Source: Terasakiella sp033100395 (lineage in GTDB: Bacteria > Pseudomonadota > Alphaproteobacteria > Rhodospirillales > Terasakiellaceae). Taken from it: a stretch of DNA of 64,000 bases. Both the position numbers and the translations under genes were made by a program. Location: assembly GCF_033100395.1 (NCBI RefSeq), contig NZ_JAWLVJ010000013.1, positions 66,288-130,287 on the forward strand, in the 5' to 3' direction. Below the pieces are notes generated by a model that worked only from the letters and a program-made list of their open reading frames with translations, did no database searches and had not been told where the DNA came from. Positions 51,437-59,851 of the stretch are shown one piece after another; position 1 is the stretch's first letter; each line of letters starts with the position of its first letter.

Positions 51437-51694
51437 ATGGATGGTCGTCTTAAGCGTTTACATCACAAATGTAAATATATGGGTGTACATGAAAATGACG
51501 TGATTTTCGCACGGTTTTCAGAACGGTATCTGGACGATCTGACGGCTGAAGAACTGGACCTTTTTGAAGACCTGTTGGATGAAAACGACTGGGATATCTT
51601 TACCTGGATTACTGCCAAGCGTGATGTACCTGAAAAACACCAGAATTCCGTTATGGGAAAACTGCGTGAATGCCAGGAATACGAACAAGTCTGA
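51437..51694 (+). CDS. sdhE: FAD assembly factor SdhE (SDHAF2 family)
   Basis: An 85-residue helical protein that helps attach FAD covalently to succinate dehydrogenase. Alignment by eye places Gly16 and Glu19 of the RGxxE motif at the same numbers as in E. coli SdhE, but the Arg is Met15 (MGVHE). The rest (LDDLTAEELDLFEDLLDENDWDIFTWI split across two helices) is typical. ATG chosen at 51437, since the 19-residue longer frame is not family-like. The stop TGA overlaps the mfd start (TGATG), the usual order. Confidence 0.87.
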   Translation: MDGRLKRLHHKCKYMGVHENDVIFARFSERYLDDLTAEELDLFEDLLDENDWDIFTWITAKRDVPEKHQNSVMGKLRECQEYEQV

Positions 51695-54600
51695 TGAAAC
51701 TCTCCCTGCGTGCGCTGCCCACTGCGGGTGTTTTAACCTATTCTGCTGTCCCGGAAGGCTATGACAGCATCGTCCTTGGCTATTTGACCAAACAGCATGG
51801 TGATTTGCTTTATGTCTGTGTGGATGAAGCCAAAATGGTGCGCACAGCACAGGCGCTTTCTTTCTTTTATCCCGATCTTGACGTCATTCAGTTCCCAGCA
51901 TGGGACTGCTTGCCTTATGACCGTGTTTCCCCACATCCGGAAATCGTTGGGCAACGGGTTGATGCGCTGACCTCTATTGTTGAAAAGCGCGCCTCTTCTC
52001 GCATTGTTCTGACCACAGTGTCTGCTTTCCTGCAGAAGGTTCCGCCGAAAAAGAGCTTTGAAGGCGCGGTTTTCAAAGCCAACGTAGGGGATGAGGTTCG
52101 CCGCGAGAGCCTGACAGAGTTTCTGGAAAAAAACGGTTATCAACGCAGCGAAACGGTGATGGAACCGGGCGAATATGCTGTGCGCGGCGATATCGTAGAT
52201 GTATTCGCACCCGGAAACGAAGAACCGTTGCGTCTTGATCTGGAATGGGACGAGGTCGCAGGCATCAGAAGTTTTGATCCGGTGAGCCAACGTACCATTG
52301 ATCAGGTGAAAACCTTTGCGCTGAAACCTGTTAGTGAACTGCCGATGGATGAAGCAGCGATTTCACGCTTCAGAACAGAGTTTCGTAAAATCTTTGGGGC
52401 GAAAGCATCGAAAGACCCGCTTTACGAAGCGGTCTCAGAAGGACGTCGACCCATCGGTGTGGAACATTGGCTGCCGCTGTTTCATGAAAGCATGGAAACG
52501 CTTTTGGATTATATGCCAAAAGCCAGCAAGGTCGTTTTTGATCATCAGGTCGATCAGGCCCGCGATGCCCGTCTGGAAATCATTCAGGATTATTTCGAAG
52601 CCCGCGCTGATATGGTCGATGCGCAGCTGAGTGGCGAAGCACCTTATAATCCGATTGAGACGGACTTGTTGTATGTCGCGGGTGATGACTGGGACAAGCT
52701 GCTGGATGGTTATGGTGTCGGTCAGCTTAATCCGTTTAGCCTGCCGGAAAGTGATATTGTGCTGGATGGGCAGGGGCGTCGCAGCCATGATTTTGCCGAA
52801 GCGCGTGCCAACCCGGATGCCAATGTCTATGACGCCGTGCGTCAATATATGGTCGCCGAACAGGCCACCGGGCAACGCATTGTCATTGCGGCTTATTCAG
52901 ATGGATCGCGAGATCGCTTGATGAATGTGTTGAAAGAACATGGCGTGGCGGGTTTGGCTGCCGTTGCATCTTTCAAGGATGTGGAACGCTTGCCCAAAGA
53001 TGCGGTTGCCCTTGTGGTACTGGGGCTGGAACATGGCTTTGCCTATGACGGTCTGACGGTTCTGTCGGAACAGGATATTCTGGGTGACCGGATGGTACGC
53101 CCGGCGCGGCGTCGTATGCGCGCAGAAAACTTCATCGCCGAAGCCTCCAGCCTGTCAGAAAGTGATCTGGTCGTGCATGTGGATCATGGCATTGGCCGTT
53201 ATGAAGGGTTGGAAACCATTGATGTGGGCAGGGCACCGCATGATTGTTTGATCCTTGTTTATGATGGCGGGGACAAGCTGTTTCTGCCCGTTGAAAATAT
53301 TGAATTGCTGTCGCGTTTTGGATCAGATCAAGGCACCGCCCATCTGGATAAGCTGGGCGGTGTGGCCTGGCAGGCGCGTAAAGCCCGGTTGAAAGAACGT
53401 GTCAAGGATATGGCGCAGGACCTGATCAAGGTCGCTGCTGCGCGTGAATTGCGCAAAGGCGAGGCAGTTGCGCCACCTGATGGTTTGTATGAAGAATTCT
53501 GCACCAGCTTTAAGTTTGTAGAAACTGATGATCAGTTGCGCGCCATTGGCGATGCGATATCCGATCTGAAAAGCGGTCGCCCCATGGACCGTCTGGTCTG
53601 TGGCGATGTTGGCTTTGGCAAAACCGAAGTTGCCCTGCGCGCCGCCTTTGTTGCGGCCATGAGTGGCATGCAGGTTGCTGTTGTTGTGCCTACAACTTTG
53701 TTAGCGCGTCAGCATTTCAACAATTTTTCTGAACGTTTTGCCAATTTCCCCATACGTATTCAGCAACTTTCCCGCCTCGTCACACCTGCACAAGCCAAAC
53801 TGACGAAAGAGGAAATGGAAAAGGGCACGGTTGATATTGTGGTCGGCACCCACGCCTTGTTGGCGAAGAACGTGAAGTTTAAACGCCTTGGCCTGTTGAT
53901 CATTGATGAAGAACAGCATTTCGGCGTGACGCATAAAGAACAGCTGAAAAAGCTGAAATCCGATGTGCATGTTCTGACCCTGACAGCGACCCCAATCCCA
54001 CGGACCCTGCAGATGGCCCTGACAGGGGTGAAGGAAATGAGCCTGATCGCGACCCCGCCTGTGGATCGACTGGCGGTACGTACCTTCGTCATGCCATTTG
54101 ACCATGTGGTTGTGCGCGAAGCCATTCAGCGAGAACGCTTCCGTGGTGGGCAGTGTTTCTATGTCTGTCCACGTCTGGCTGATCTGGACAAGGTCGCGCG
54201 TGAACTGGATGAAATAGTGCCGGATGCCAAAGTTGCTGTCGCCCATGGCCGGATGAGCCCGAAAGAGCTGGAAGAAGTCATGACGGCTTTTTCTGAGAAA
54301 GCATTTGATGTTCTGCTGGCAACCAACATCGTTGAATCCGGTTTGGATTTACCATCGGTGAACACCATCTTTATTCACCGCGCCGATATGTTCGGTCTGG
54401 CCCAGCTTTATCAATTGCGTGGTCGTGTCGGTCGATCCAAAACGCGGGCTTACGCCTATCTGACATTGCCGCCGGGACAGAAAATTTCCAAGACGGCTGA
54501 AAAACGCCTGGAAGTCATGCAGACACTGGATAGTCTGGGTGCCGGCTTTACCCTTGCCAGTCATGATCTTGATATCCGTGGGGCAGGGAACTTGTTGGGG

Positions 54601-55167
54601 GATGAACAGTCCGGTCACATCAAGGAAGTCGGGATCGAACTCTATCAGCAGATGCTGGAAGAAGCGGTTGCCGAAGCCAAAGGCACATTGGGCGATGAAG
54701 GCGAAGATCACGACTGGTCACCACAGATCGGTATTGGCCTGCCTGTTCTGATCCCGGAAAGCTATATTGCTGATCTGAATGTGCGCATGGAACTGTACCG
54801 TCGTGTCTCTACCCTGAAATCAGCGGAAGAACTGGATAGTTTTGCAGCGGAACTGGTGGATCGTTTTGGCCCGTTGCCGGGGGAAGTGGAAAATCTGCTG
54901 GATACGGTCAATATGAAACGCCTGTGCCGTGAAGCATCTGTTGAAAAAGTGGATGCTGGGCCAAAGGGTGCTGTGCTGAAATTCCGCAACAACGAATTTG
55001 CCAACCCCGATGGGCTGGTTCGTTTCCTGATGGATCAAGCTGGTACTGCCAAAATGCGCCCGGATCACTGTCTGGTCTTTATGCGTCGCTGGGATGATGT
55101 GTCACAGCGCTTGGCGGGCGTGAAACGGTTGCTTACTGACCTTGGGGAAATGGCGCGACTGACTTAA
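51694..55167 (+). CDS. mfd: Transcription-repair coupling factor Mfd
   Basis: A 1157-residue translocase that removes stalled RNA polymerase and recruits UvrA. UvrB-like N-terminal modules (1-330), an RNA-polymerase-interacting domain (about 490-555: VHVDHGIGRYEGLETI, DKLFLPVENIELLSR), RecG-like motor with Walker A CGDVGFGKTEVALR near 640 and DEEQ box, TRG region (LRGRVGRS), and the C-terminal regulatory D7. Start at 51694 overlaps the sdhE stop; an in-frame ATG eight codons upstream would overlap sdhE further. Confidence 0.96.
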   Translation: MKLSLRALPTAGVLTYSAVPEGYDSIVLGYLTKQHGDLLYVCVDEAKMVRTAQALSFFYPDLDVIQFPAWDCLPYDRVSPHPEIVGQRVDALTSIVEKRASSRIVLTTVSAFLQKVPPKKSFEGAVFKANVGDEVRRESLTEFLEKNGYQRSETVMEPGEYAVRGDIVDVFAPGNEEPLRLDLEWDEVAGIRSFDPVSQRTIDQVKTFALKPVSELPMDEAAISRFRTEFRKIFGAKASKDPLYEAVSEGRRPIGVEHWLPLFHESMETLLDYMPKASKVVFDHQVDQARDARLEIIQDYFEARADMVDAQLSGEAPYNPIETDLLYVAGDDWDKLLDGYGVGQLNPFSLPESDIVLDGQGRRSHDFAEARANPDANVYDAVRQYMVAEQATGQRIVIAAYSDGSRDRLMNVLKEHGVAGLAAVASFKDVERLPKDAVALVVLGLEHGFAYDGLTVLSEQDILGDRMVRPARRRMRAENFIAEASSLSESDLVVHVDHGIGRYEGLETIDVGRAPHDCLILVYDGGDKLFLPVENIELLSRFGSDQGTAHLDKLGGVAWQARKARLKERVKDMAQDLIKVAAARELRKGEAVAPPDGLYEEFCTSFKFVETDDQLRAIGDAISDLKSGRPMDRLVCGDVGFGKTEVALRAAFVAAMSGMQVAVVVPTTLLARQHFNNFSERFANFPIRIQQLSRLVTPAQAKLTKEEMEKGTVDIVVGTHALLAKNVKFKRLGLLIIDEEQHFGVTHKEQLKKLKSDVHVLTLTATPIPRTLQMALTGVKEMSLIATPPVDRLAVRTFVMPFDHVVVREAIQRERFRGGQCFYVCPRLADLDKVARELDEIVPDAKVAVAHGRMSPKELEEVMTAFSEKAFDVLLATNIVESGLDLPSVNTIFIHRADMFGLAQLYQLRGRVGRSKTRAYAYLTLPPGQKISKTAEKRLEVMQTLDSLGAGFTLASHDLDIRGAGNLLGDEQSGHIKEVGIELYQQMLEEAVAEAKGTLGDEGEDHDWSPQIGIGLPVLIPESYIADLNVRMELYRRVSTLKSAEELDSFAAELVDRFGPLPGEVENLLDTVNMKRLCREASVEKVDAGPKGAVLKFRNNEFANPDGLVRFLMDQAGTAKMRPDHCLVFMRRWDDVSQRLAGVKRLLTDLGEMARLT

Positions 55168-55790
55168 CCGTTTATCGCCGTATCAATGAATTTTCCCAGA
55201 ATTTTTTGGTCTTGCGCACCAGAGATCACATAGCGGTCCCGGGCGACATAGGCCGGAACGCCATGAACGCCCAGTTCGCGGGCTTCGCGATCTGATTCCA
55301 GGACCTCTTTTCGACCTTCATCGCCTTCAAGGAAGCTTTTGACTTCATCACGATCCAGACCGACTTGTCGGGCCAGTTCGACCAGGCAATTGATGTTGCC
55401 GATATCATCGCCTTCCATAAAGAACCCCTGGAACAGGCGATCGACCATTTTATGATCCAGATCATAGCGTTCGGAAAAGGCAACAAGACGGTGAGAATTA
55501 ATGGAATTAGGCGTAAATTCGATATCATCAAACTTGAAGTCAATGCCGTTTTCAGTCCCTGTTTTGGCGATCACGTCATAAACCCGTTTGGCACGATGCG
55601 CCCCGCCGAATTTATGTTCCAGATAGGTTTGGCGATCCATGCCGTTTTCGCCCATGGTCGGGTTTAATAGAAAAGGCTTCCACCTGATTTTCAGAGAAAT
55701 ATGTCCACGGCTTTCAAGGGCTTGTTCCAGCCGTTTTTTACCGATCAGGCACCAGGGGCAAATGGTATCAAAGTAGATATCTATATACAT
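55164..55790 (-). CDS. DsbA-family thioredoxin-like protein (FrnE-type)
   Basis: A 208-residue cytoplasmic thioredoxin-fold protein with an inserted helical domain, active site CPWC at residues 12-15 of TICPWCLIG. It matches the FrnE / 2-hydroxychromene-2-carboxylate-isomerase-like group (NSINSHRLVAFSE in the middle, GVHGVPAYVARDRYVISGAQ near the end with the cis-Pro VPA). Likely a disulphide oxidoreductase. No signal peptide. Four bases at its 3' end overlap mfd on the other strand, and it lies 12 bases after the REC-REC-GGDEF gene. Confidence 0.9.
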   Translation of the reverse strand: MYIDIYFDTICPWCLIGKKRLEQALESRGHISLKIRWKPFLLNPTMGENGMDRQTYLEHKFGGAHRAKRVYDVIAKTGTENGIDFKFDDIEFTPNSINSHRLVAFSERYDLDHKMVDRLFQGFFMEGDDIGNINCLVELARQVGLDRDEVKSFLEGDEGRKEVLESDREARELGVHGVPAYVARDRYVISGAQDQKILGKFIDTAING

Positions 55791-55802
55791 CGTATCGCAA
55801 AT

Positions 55803-57134
55803 TTATTGAATATTTTGTCGGGCTCTCTTGATTAAGATATCCCGATCATCCCCTAATTCAAGGGTGGCAAGGCCCGATTCAACCCAGACGCTGATGGGCT
55901 GATAAACATCTGCTACTGCAAAGTCCGTATAGCTTAAAATACCAGCGATCCGGTGCATGACGATTTGGGCTTCGTTGATTGGGGTGTCTGGCAGAGCAAT
56001 AGCAAATTCATGATCGCCATAACGTGCCACCATATCTTCGATACGCGACAGACCGGAAACCCATTGGAAAATCTGTTGCAGCAGGTGTTGTGATGCCTCA
56101 CGACCAAACTGATTTTGAATTTCCGTGATATTGGGAATGGAGAAAAAGATAACGGCCAGGTGTTTTTGCCATTTCTGTGCATTTTCAATTTGTTGTGACA
56201 GGTTATCTTCAAAGAAGGCTTTGGTATAGGCCTTTGTTGCCGCATCAATTGATTTATCATGATGGGTGGTTTCAATTGCATTGCGCACGTTCCAACGCAG
56301 ACGCTGGCGGCGGATCAACATCTTGATCTTGGCCTTCAAGGAATGCAGGTTCAGCGGGCGATTGACGATCCGTGTCACCCCATGGCGATAGGCATCCATG
56401 CGATCAGCCACGCTGTCCTCGCCCATGATCAGCATGGGGAGATTGAACAGTCGTGGGTTGTTGCGCACGCGGGCACAGAGGCCCAGAACCGTTTCATGGC
56501 TTTCTTTGGTATAATGGCAAATGGCAACGTCATAGATACCGTCGGTGAGCATGTTTTCGGCATCAAAGGCATTGTCGCACACGTCAATAGTACAGTTGCC
56601 ATCCAGAATGGATTCAATGGCTGCACGATCCCCGGCAATCGGGTCAACCAGCAGGATTTTATAAGGCGTGTCATCCTGATGATCGATGTTTTTGCTGGCT
56701 GGGATATTTTTGCTGACAGCCAATTCAACGCGGCGTTCAAGCTCCATGACCATGGTGGAAAGGCGCAGCAGTGTTTTAATATGGACAATAAATTCCTGAA
56801 TATCGAAGGAATGAATAAAGATATCGTCTGCACGCACTTCAATGGACTTGCTGTAAAGTTCATTGGTCTTTTCAGCCGCCAGGGCAACAACAGGGATATA
56901 AGCGGTTTCAGGCGTGGATTTGATCTTTTGAATAGCGGCAAAACCATTAAAATTATCGCAGGAAACATCAACCACGATCAGATCTGGATGCGCCGTCCGG
57001 GCCTTGTTTTCAAGGGAGGCATCATCGCAGGTCAGGACCGTGTAATTATAGCCTGATAGTTTTTCTGAAAAATCAGATAGCAGGTCGTTATTTGTTGATG
57101 TTAAAACGATATTGGCAATGCGATGCGTGCTCAA
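55803..57134 (-). CDS. PopA/PleD-like REC-REC-GGDEF protein with degenerate active site
   Basis: A 443-residue protein with PleD architecture. REC1 (8-125) keeps Asp56 but lacks the N-terminal acidic pair (IVLTSTNND). REC2 (158-275) lacks an acceptor Asp (DVAICHYTK) and the conserved Lys (VNRPLN). The C-terminal GGDEF domain (290-443) has GDHEF at 373-377 in place of GGDEF, so cyclase activity is unlikely. The I-site RxxD (Arg364, Asp367) is intact at the correct five-residue spacing. This combination is that of Caulobacter PopA, a c-di-GMP receptor controlling cell-cycle proteolysis; the role here is inferred. It is followed by the DsbA-like gene after 12 bases. Confidence 0.85.
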   Translation of the reverse strand: MSTHRIANIVLTSTNNDLLSDFSEKLSGYNYTVLTCDDASLENKARTAHPDLIVVDVSCDNFNGFAAIQKIKSTPETAYIPVVALAAEKTNELYSKSIEVRADDIFIHSFDIQEFIVHIKTLLRLSTMVMELERRVELAVSKNIPASKNIDHQDDTPYKILLVDPIAGDRAAIESILDGNCTIDVCDNAFDAENMLTDGIYDVAICHYTKESHETVLGLCARVRNNPRLFNLPMLIMGEDSVADRMDAYRHGVTRIVNRPLNLHSLKAKIKMLIRRQRLRWNVRNAIETTHHDKSIDAATKAYTKAFFEDNLSQQIENAQKWQKHLAVIFFSIPNITEIQNQFGREASQHLLQQIFQWVSGLSRIEDMVARYGDHEFAIALPDTPINEAQIVMHRIAGILSYTDFAVADVYQPISVWVESGLATLELGDDRDILIKRARQNIQ

Positions 57135-57248
57135 AATAGCCTCTCCCTAAACCGCAGAAATGTTAAGAGCTTATTATTTTTGTGTGAATATTATAGGTTT
57201 TTGACTCAATTACCAGTAATTGAAACAGCTTTTCTATAAAAAATGGTT

Positions 57249-58463
57249 TTATGAGGTGGAAAAGGTGAAAAGTTCACGCTTGGTGGTGAACCCTTTTAAG
57301 TCATAAGACCCCAATGTCCGCCAGTTTCCGCCATGAAGCTGGGTGAACTGATCCGACACGACGACGGGTGTGTTTAGTTCCTTAGTCATGCTTTCAAGGC
57401 GTGCGGCTTCGTTGGCCGATGACCCGATCACGGAAAATTCCAGACGGTTTTGCGTGCCGATGTTGCCATACATGACCTCGCCCACATGCAGGCCTATGCC
57501 GGATGCGATTTCCGGCTCACCCTTGTCACGTTGCTTTTCATTCAATAGTTCCAGGCGCTGAAAAGCCAGGCGGGCGGCTTTTTCTGCGTTGATGGCTGCC
57601 TTGTTTGAATCGATACAGTCATCTGTGGGGCCAAGCGGGAAGATGGCCAGCACTGCGTCACCGATATAACGCAGAACCTCGCCGCCATGTTCCAGCACGG
57701 CACCTGCGGTACATTCAAAATACTGGTTCAGCAATTCAAGGAAATCATCACTTTTCATGCTTTCAGCCAGATTGGTTGATTGGCGCAGATCAGAAAACCA
57801 GATGACGCTGCGGATACGTTGGCCATCGCCACGTTGAACCTTGCCGCTTAGAACCTGGTTTCCGGTCTCACGTCCCAAATAAGTTTCCAGCAAAACACTG
57901 GCCGTATGTTTCAGCGCATGGTTTTCAATGATACGGGCAAGGGCAGACAGGCTGTCATAAATAAGGCTGAGGTCATGTGAGCTAAAGCCATCTTTGGCAC
58001 AACTGGCAAGGGTTATGGCACTGCGCCTCCCATCAGAAAAGATCAGGGGCAGGGCAACATAATCAGTAAAGCCTTCATCCTTTAAATCTTGCAGAATGGG
58101 GTAATCCAGTAAGCAATTATCGCCAATCAGGTTGCGGCGAATGGCACCGGCTTCGTCATCAAAAATGGCAGCAAAGGGGCTGTTGCGGTACAGTTCTGTT
58201 TCACGCATTTCGTGGCCGGCTTCGAAATAGTCAACCCGCTGGGCGCGTTCATCCCAGGTGTAGCTGAAGCCCATGACCTGGGGGTGGAGCAATCGAATGC
58301 TTAATCTTATCCGCGAAACCCGTACACCCGCATCCTGAAAGGCATGGGCGAGCTTGAGCGTCAGTTCGGATTTATCCGAAATTGTCCAGCCTTCTTCCAG
58401 TAACCAGTCAATGATTTGATTGCGTTGATCCAGCATTTTTAATCCCAATGATTGTAAGTTCAT
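57249..58463 (-). CDS. Class III adenylate/guanylate cyclase
   Basis: A 404-residue soluble protein. The N-terminal 200 residues look like a GAF-type sensor (FTDYVALPLIFSDGRRSAITLAS). The cyclase domain (about 205-400) has metal Asp residues in WFSDLRQST and YIGDAVLAIFP. At the base-selecting positions the usual Lys reads Arg (LRYIGD) and the usual Asp/Thr reads Ser (VIGSSANEAARLE), similar to some rhizobial cyclases but less canonical. ATP versus GTP preference is therefore unsure. It lies 114 bases upstream of the PopA-like gene in the same direction. Confidence 0.88.
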   Translation of the reverse strand: MNLQSLGLKMLDQRNQIIDWLLEEGWTISDKSELTLKLAHAFQDAGVRVSRIRLSIRLLHPQVMGFSYTWDERAQRVDYFEAGHEMRETELYRNSPFAAIFDDEAGAIRRNLIGDNCLLDYPILQDLKDEGFTDYVALPLIFSDGRRSAITLASCAKDGFSSHDLSLIYDSLSALARIIENHALKHTASVLLETYLGRETGNQVLSGKVQRGDGQRIRSVIWFSDLRQSTNLAESMKSDDFLELLNQYFECTAGAVLEHGGEVLRYIGDAVLAIFPLGPTDDCIDSNKAAINAEKAARLAFQRLELLNEKQRDKGEPEIASGIGLHVGEVMYGNIGTQNRLEFSVIGSSANEAARLESMTKELNTPVVVSDQFTQLHGGNWRTLGSYDLKGFTTKRELFTFSTS

Positions 58464-58483
58464 AACCTTCTATCATAGGGAAT

Positions 58484-58510
58484 AAAAAAAGGCAGGAAAA
58501 ATCCTGCCTG
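58484..58510 (-). terminator. Terminator of the 41-residue membrane-protein gene
   Basis: The stem GGCAGGA/TCCTGCC encloses a four-base loop. Read on the minus strand it is followed by seven T (A run at 58484-58490). It ends the small gene at 58522-58647 before the cyclase gene begins. Confidence 0.88.
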
Positions 58511-58521
58511 ATTTTTGAAGA

Positions 58522-58647
58522 TTATCGACCCATGACCAGGTCACCAAGGAAGAACAGCCAGCTCAGGATAAAGAGGCCAATACCCATGATGATGAAAGGA
58601 AGGTGATCACCAGTCAGTTTTTCTTGCAGTGTTGGTTCGTGAGCCAT
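58522..58647 (-). CDS. 41-residue single-span membrane micro-protein
   Basis: An open frame translating to MAHEPTLQEKLTGDHLPFII, then MGIGLFILSWLFFLGD, then LVMGR. The N-terminal 17 residues are polar; residues 18-39 form one membrane helix; the C-terminus is Arg. GGAG lies 9 bases before the ATG, and a strong terminator follows the stop, so this has all the signals of a real gene although it is short. It is divergent from the FNR-like regulator 201 bases away. Small single-helix proteins often attach to respiratory or transport complexes; nothing here says which. Confidence 0.78.
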   Translation of the reverse strand: MAHEPTLQEKLTGDHLPFIIMGIGLFILSWLFFLGDLVMGR

Positions 58648-58678
58648 TTTCAATCTCCAAATTTTCTCAGGCGTTATA

Positions 58679-58691
58679 TTGCGCTGCACAA
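58679..58691. promoter_or_regulatory. Possible FNR/CRP-like dyad upstream of the 41-residue gene
   Basis: TTGCGCTGCACAA has outer TTG and CAA and a palindromic GC-N-GC core, but is 13 rather than 14 bases and lacks the TTGAT half-site. It lies 31 bases before the ATG on the minus strand. Weak. Confidence 0.3.
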
Positions 58692-58848
58692 AATAGGGAA
58701 AACCAAGGTGAAGTCAATAAGAATTAGAAAAATTATAAAATATTAGGTTTATGTGTTGAAAAGGCTGAATTTATATTATTGAAATCTTATTTTTCTTGAA
58801 TGTGGTTATGAACAGTTATACTTATGTAAATCTGATTTAAACCTGTAA

Positions 58849-59571
58849 ATGAATGGTGTCATTGTGGAACAACAAGCCATTGCAAATGCCTGGACCGGGA
58901 TATCGTCCTGCGAAAATTGTGTGATCCGTCATTTGGCTTTATTTGCTGATTTGCAGCATGGTGATTTTGAACTGATCCACAAACCCATTCTGGAAATGAC
59001 CAAATTTCCGGGCGATAAGCTTTATAATGAAGGTGACGACGGGGAATATCTTTATACGGTGCGAAGTGGTGTGGTGAAACTGACCCAATATCTGCCCGAT
59101 GGCGGACAACGGATCGTGCGTCTGTTGCGCCAGGGGGACGTTGCTGGGTTGGAAACATTGGTCAGCCCGACATATGAGCATTTCGCGACTGTTCTTCGTG
59201 ACGCCGAACTTTGCCAGATCCCGCGTGAAGTGGTGGAAAAACTGAATAAAGAAACCCCGCGTCTGCATAGCCAGTTGTTAACCCGCTGGCATAGCGCTGT
59301 TCAAAAAGCAGATGCTTGGCTGACGGAGCTTTCGACCGGGAGTTCCAAATCCCGTGTGGCCCGTCTTGTTATTGGCTTGTCTGATAAAAATACCCAAAGC
59401 TGCCATCTCTTCAGTCGTGAAGATTTAGGTGCGATTTTGGGTGTGACGACAGAAACCACGTCACGCATTATTGCCGAATTCAAACGCGATGGGGCTTTGA
59501 AGGATCAGGGGAAGAACCATTTCTGGGCGGATTTGAATATGCTCGAAAGTATAGCTAATCAAAATAGTTAG
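58849..59571 (+). CDS. Crp/Fnr-family regulator with incomplete FNR cysteine set
   Basis: A 240-residue regulator with an N-terminal cysteine region, an effector beta-roll (about 45-120), a dimer helix and a C-terminal winged helix (SREDLGAILGVTTETTSRIIAEFKRDG; residues 190-215). Cys21, Cys24 and Cys122 match FNR's Cys20, Cys23 and Cys122, but the position of FNR Cys29 is Ala30 (CENCVIRHLALF). The Thr-Thr-Ser-Arg recognition helix suits TTGAT-type half-sites. It may bind a three-cysteine cluster, use His28 as fourth ligand, or have lost the cluster. Flanked by two micro-protein genes. Confidence 0.9.
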   Translation: MNGVIVEQQAIANAWTGISSCENCVIRHLALFADLQHGDFELIHKPILEMTKFPGDKLYNEGDDGEYLYTVRSGVVKLTQYLPDGGQRIVRLLRQGDVAGLETLVSPTYEHFATVLRDAELCQIPREVVEKLNKETPRLHSQLLTRWHSAVQKADAWLTELSTGSSKSRVARLVIGLSDKNTQSCHLFSREDLGAILGVTTETTSRIIAEFKRDGALKDQGKNHFWADLNMLESIANQNS

Positions 59572-59577
59572 ACTGCA

Positions 59578-59591
59578 TTGATAATTCGCAA
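59578..59591 (+). promoter_or_regulatory. FNR-like half-perfect site upstream of the 33-residue gene
   Basis: TTGATAATTCGCAA: the left half TTGAT is a perfect FNR half-site, the right half CGCAA matches ATCAA at three of five. Length 14 is correct. It ends 62 bases before the ATG at 59654, suitable for class II or I activation by the adjacent regulator. Confidence 0.4.
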
Positions 59592-59653
59592 TGCTGCAAA
59601 AGTTTGTTTTTGCCATTCTGATATCACAAGATGATTTATGAAGGAGTGGAAAA

Positions 59654-59755
59654 ATGGATCATATTGCAATGTTCGGAATCGGTGGTGTTGCCTTGACAGT
59701 TGTTGTATGTGGCGGATTGCTGGCCTTTCTGATTCAAAAAATTAACAAAGGATAA
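59654..59755 (+). CDS. 33-residue single-span membrane micro-protein
   Basis: Translates as MDHIAMFGIGGVALTVVV, then CGGLLAFLIQKINKG. One hydrophobic helix spans nearly the whole length, ending in a basic tail, so the N-terminus is probably periplasmic. AAGGAG lies 7 bases before the ATG, an excellent ribosome site, and the frame is free of rare features. It resembles small accessory subunits of terminal oxidases in size only; no sequence match is claimed. It sits 82 bases after the FNR-like regulator and before pirin. Confidence 0.75.
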   Translation: MDHIAMFGIGGVALTVVVCGGLLAFLIQKINKG

Positions 59756-59851
59756 GGTCCGTTTTCGGAAACAATCAGTTGCCGCATCAGCGATTGTGGT
59801 TGAAACATGATCATGTAACTCTTTTATCAACAGATGAAAGGGTTACTGACC

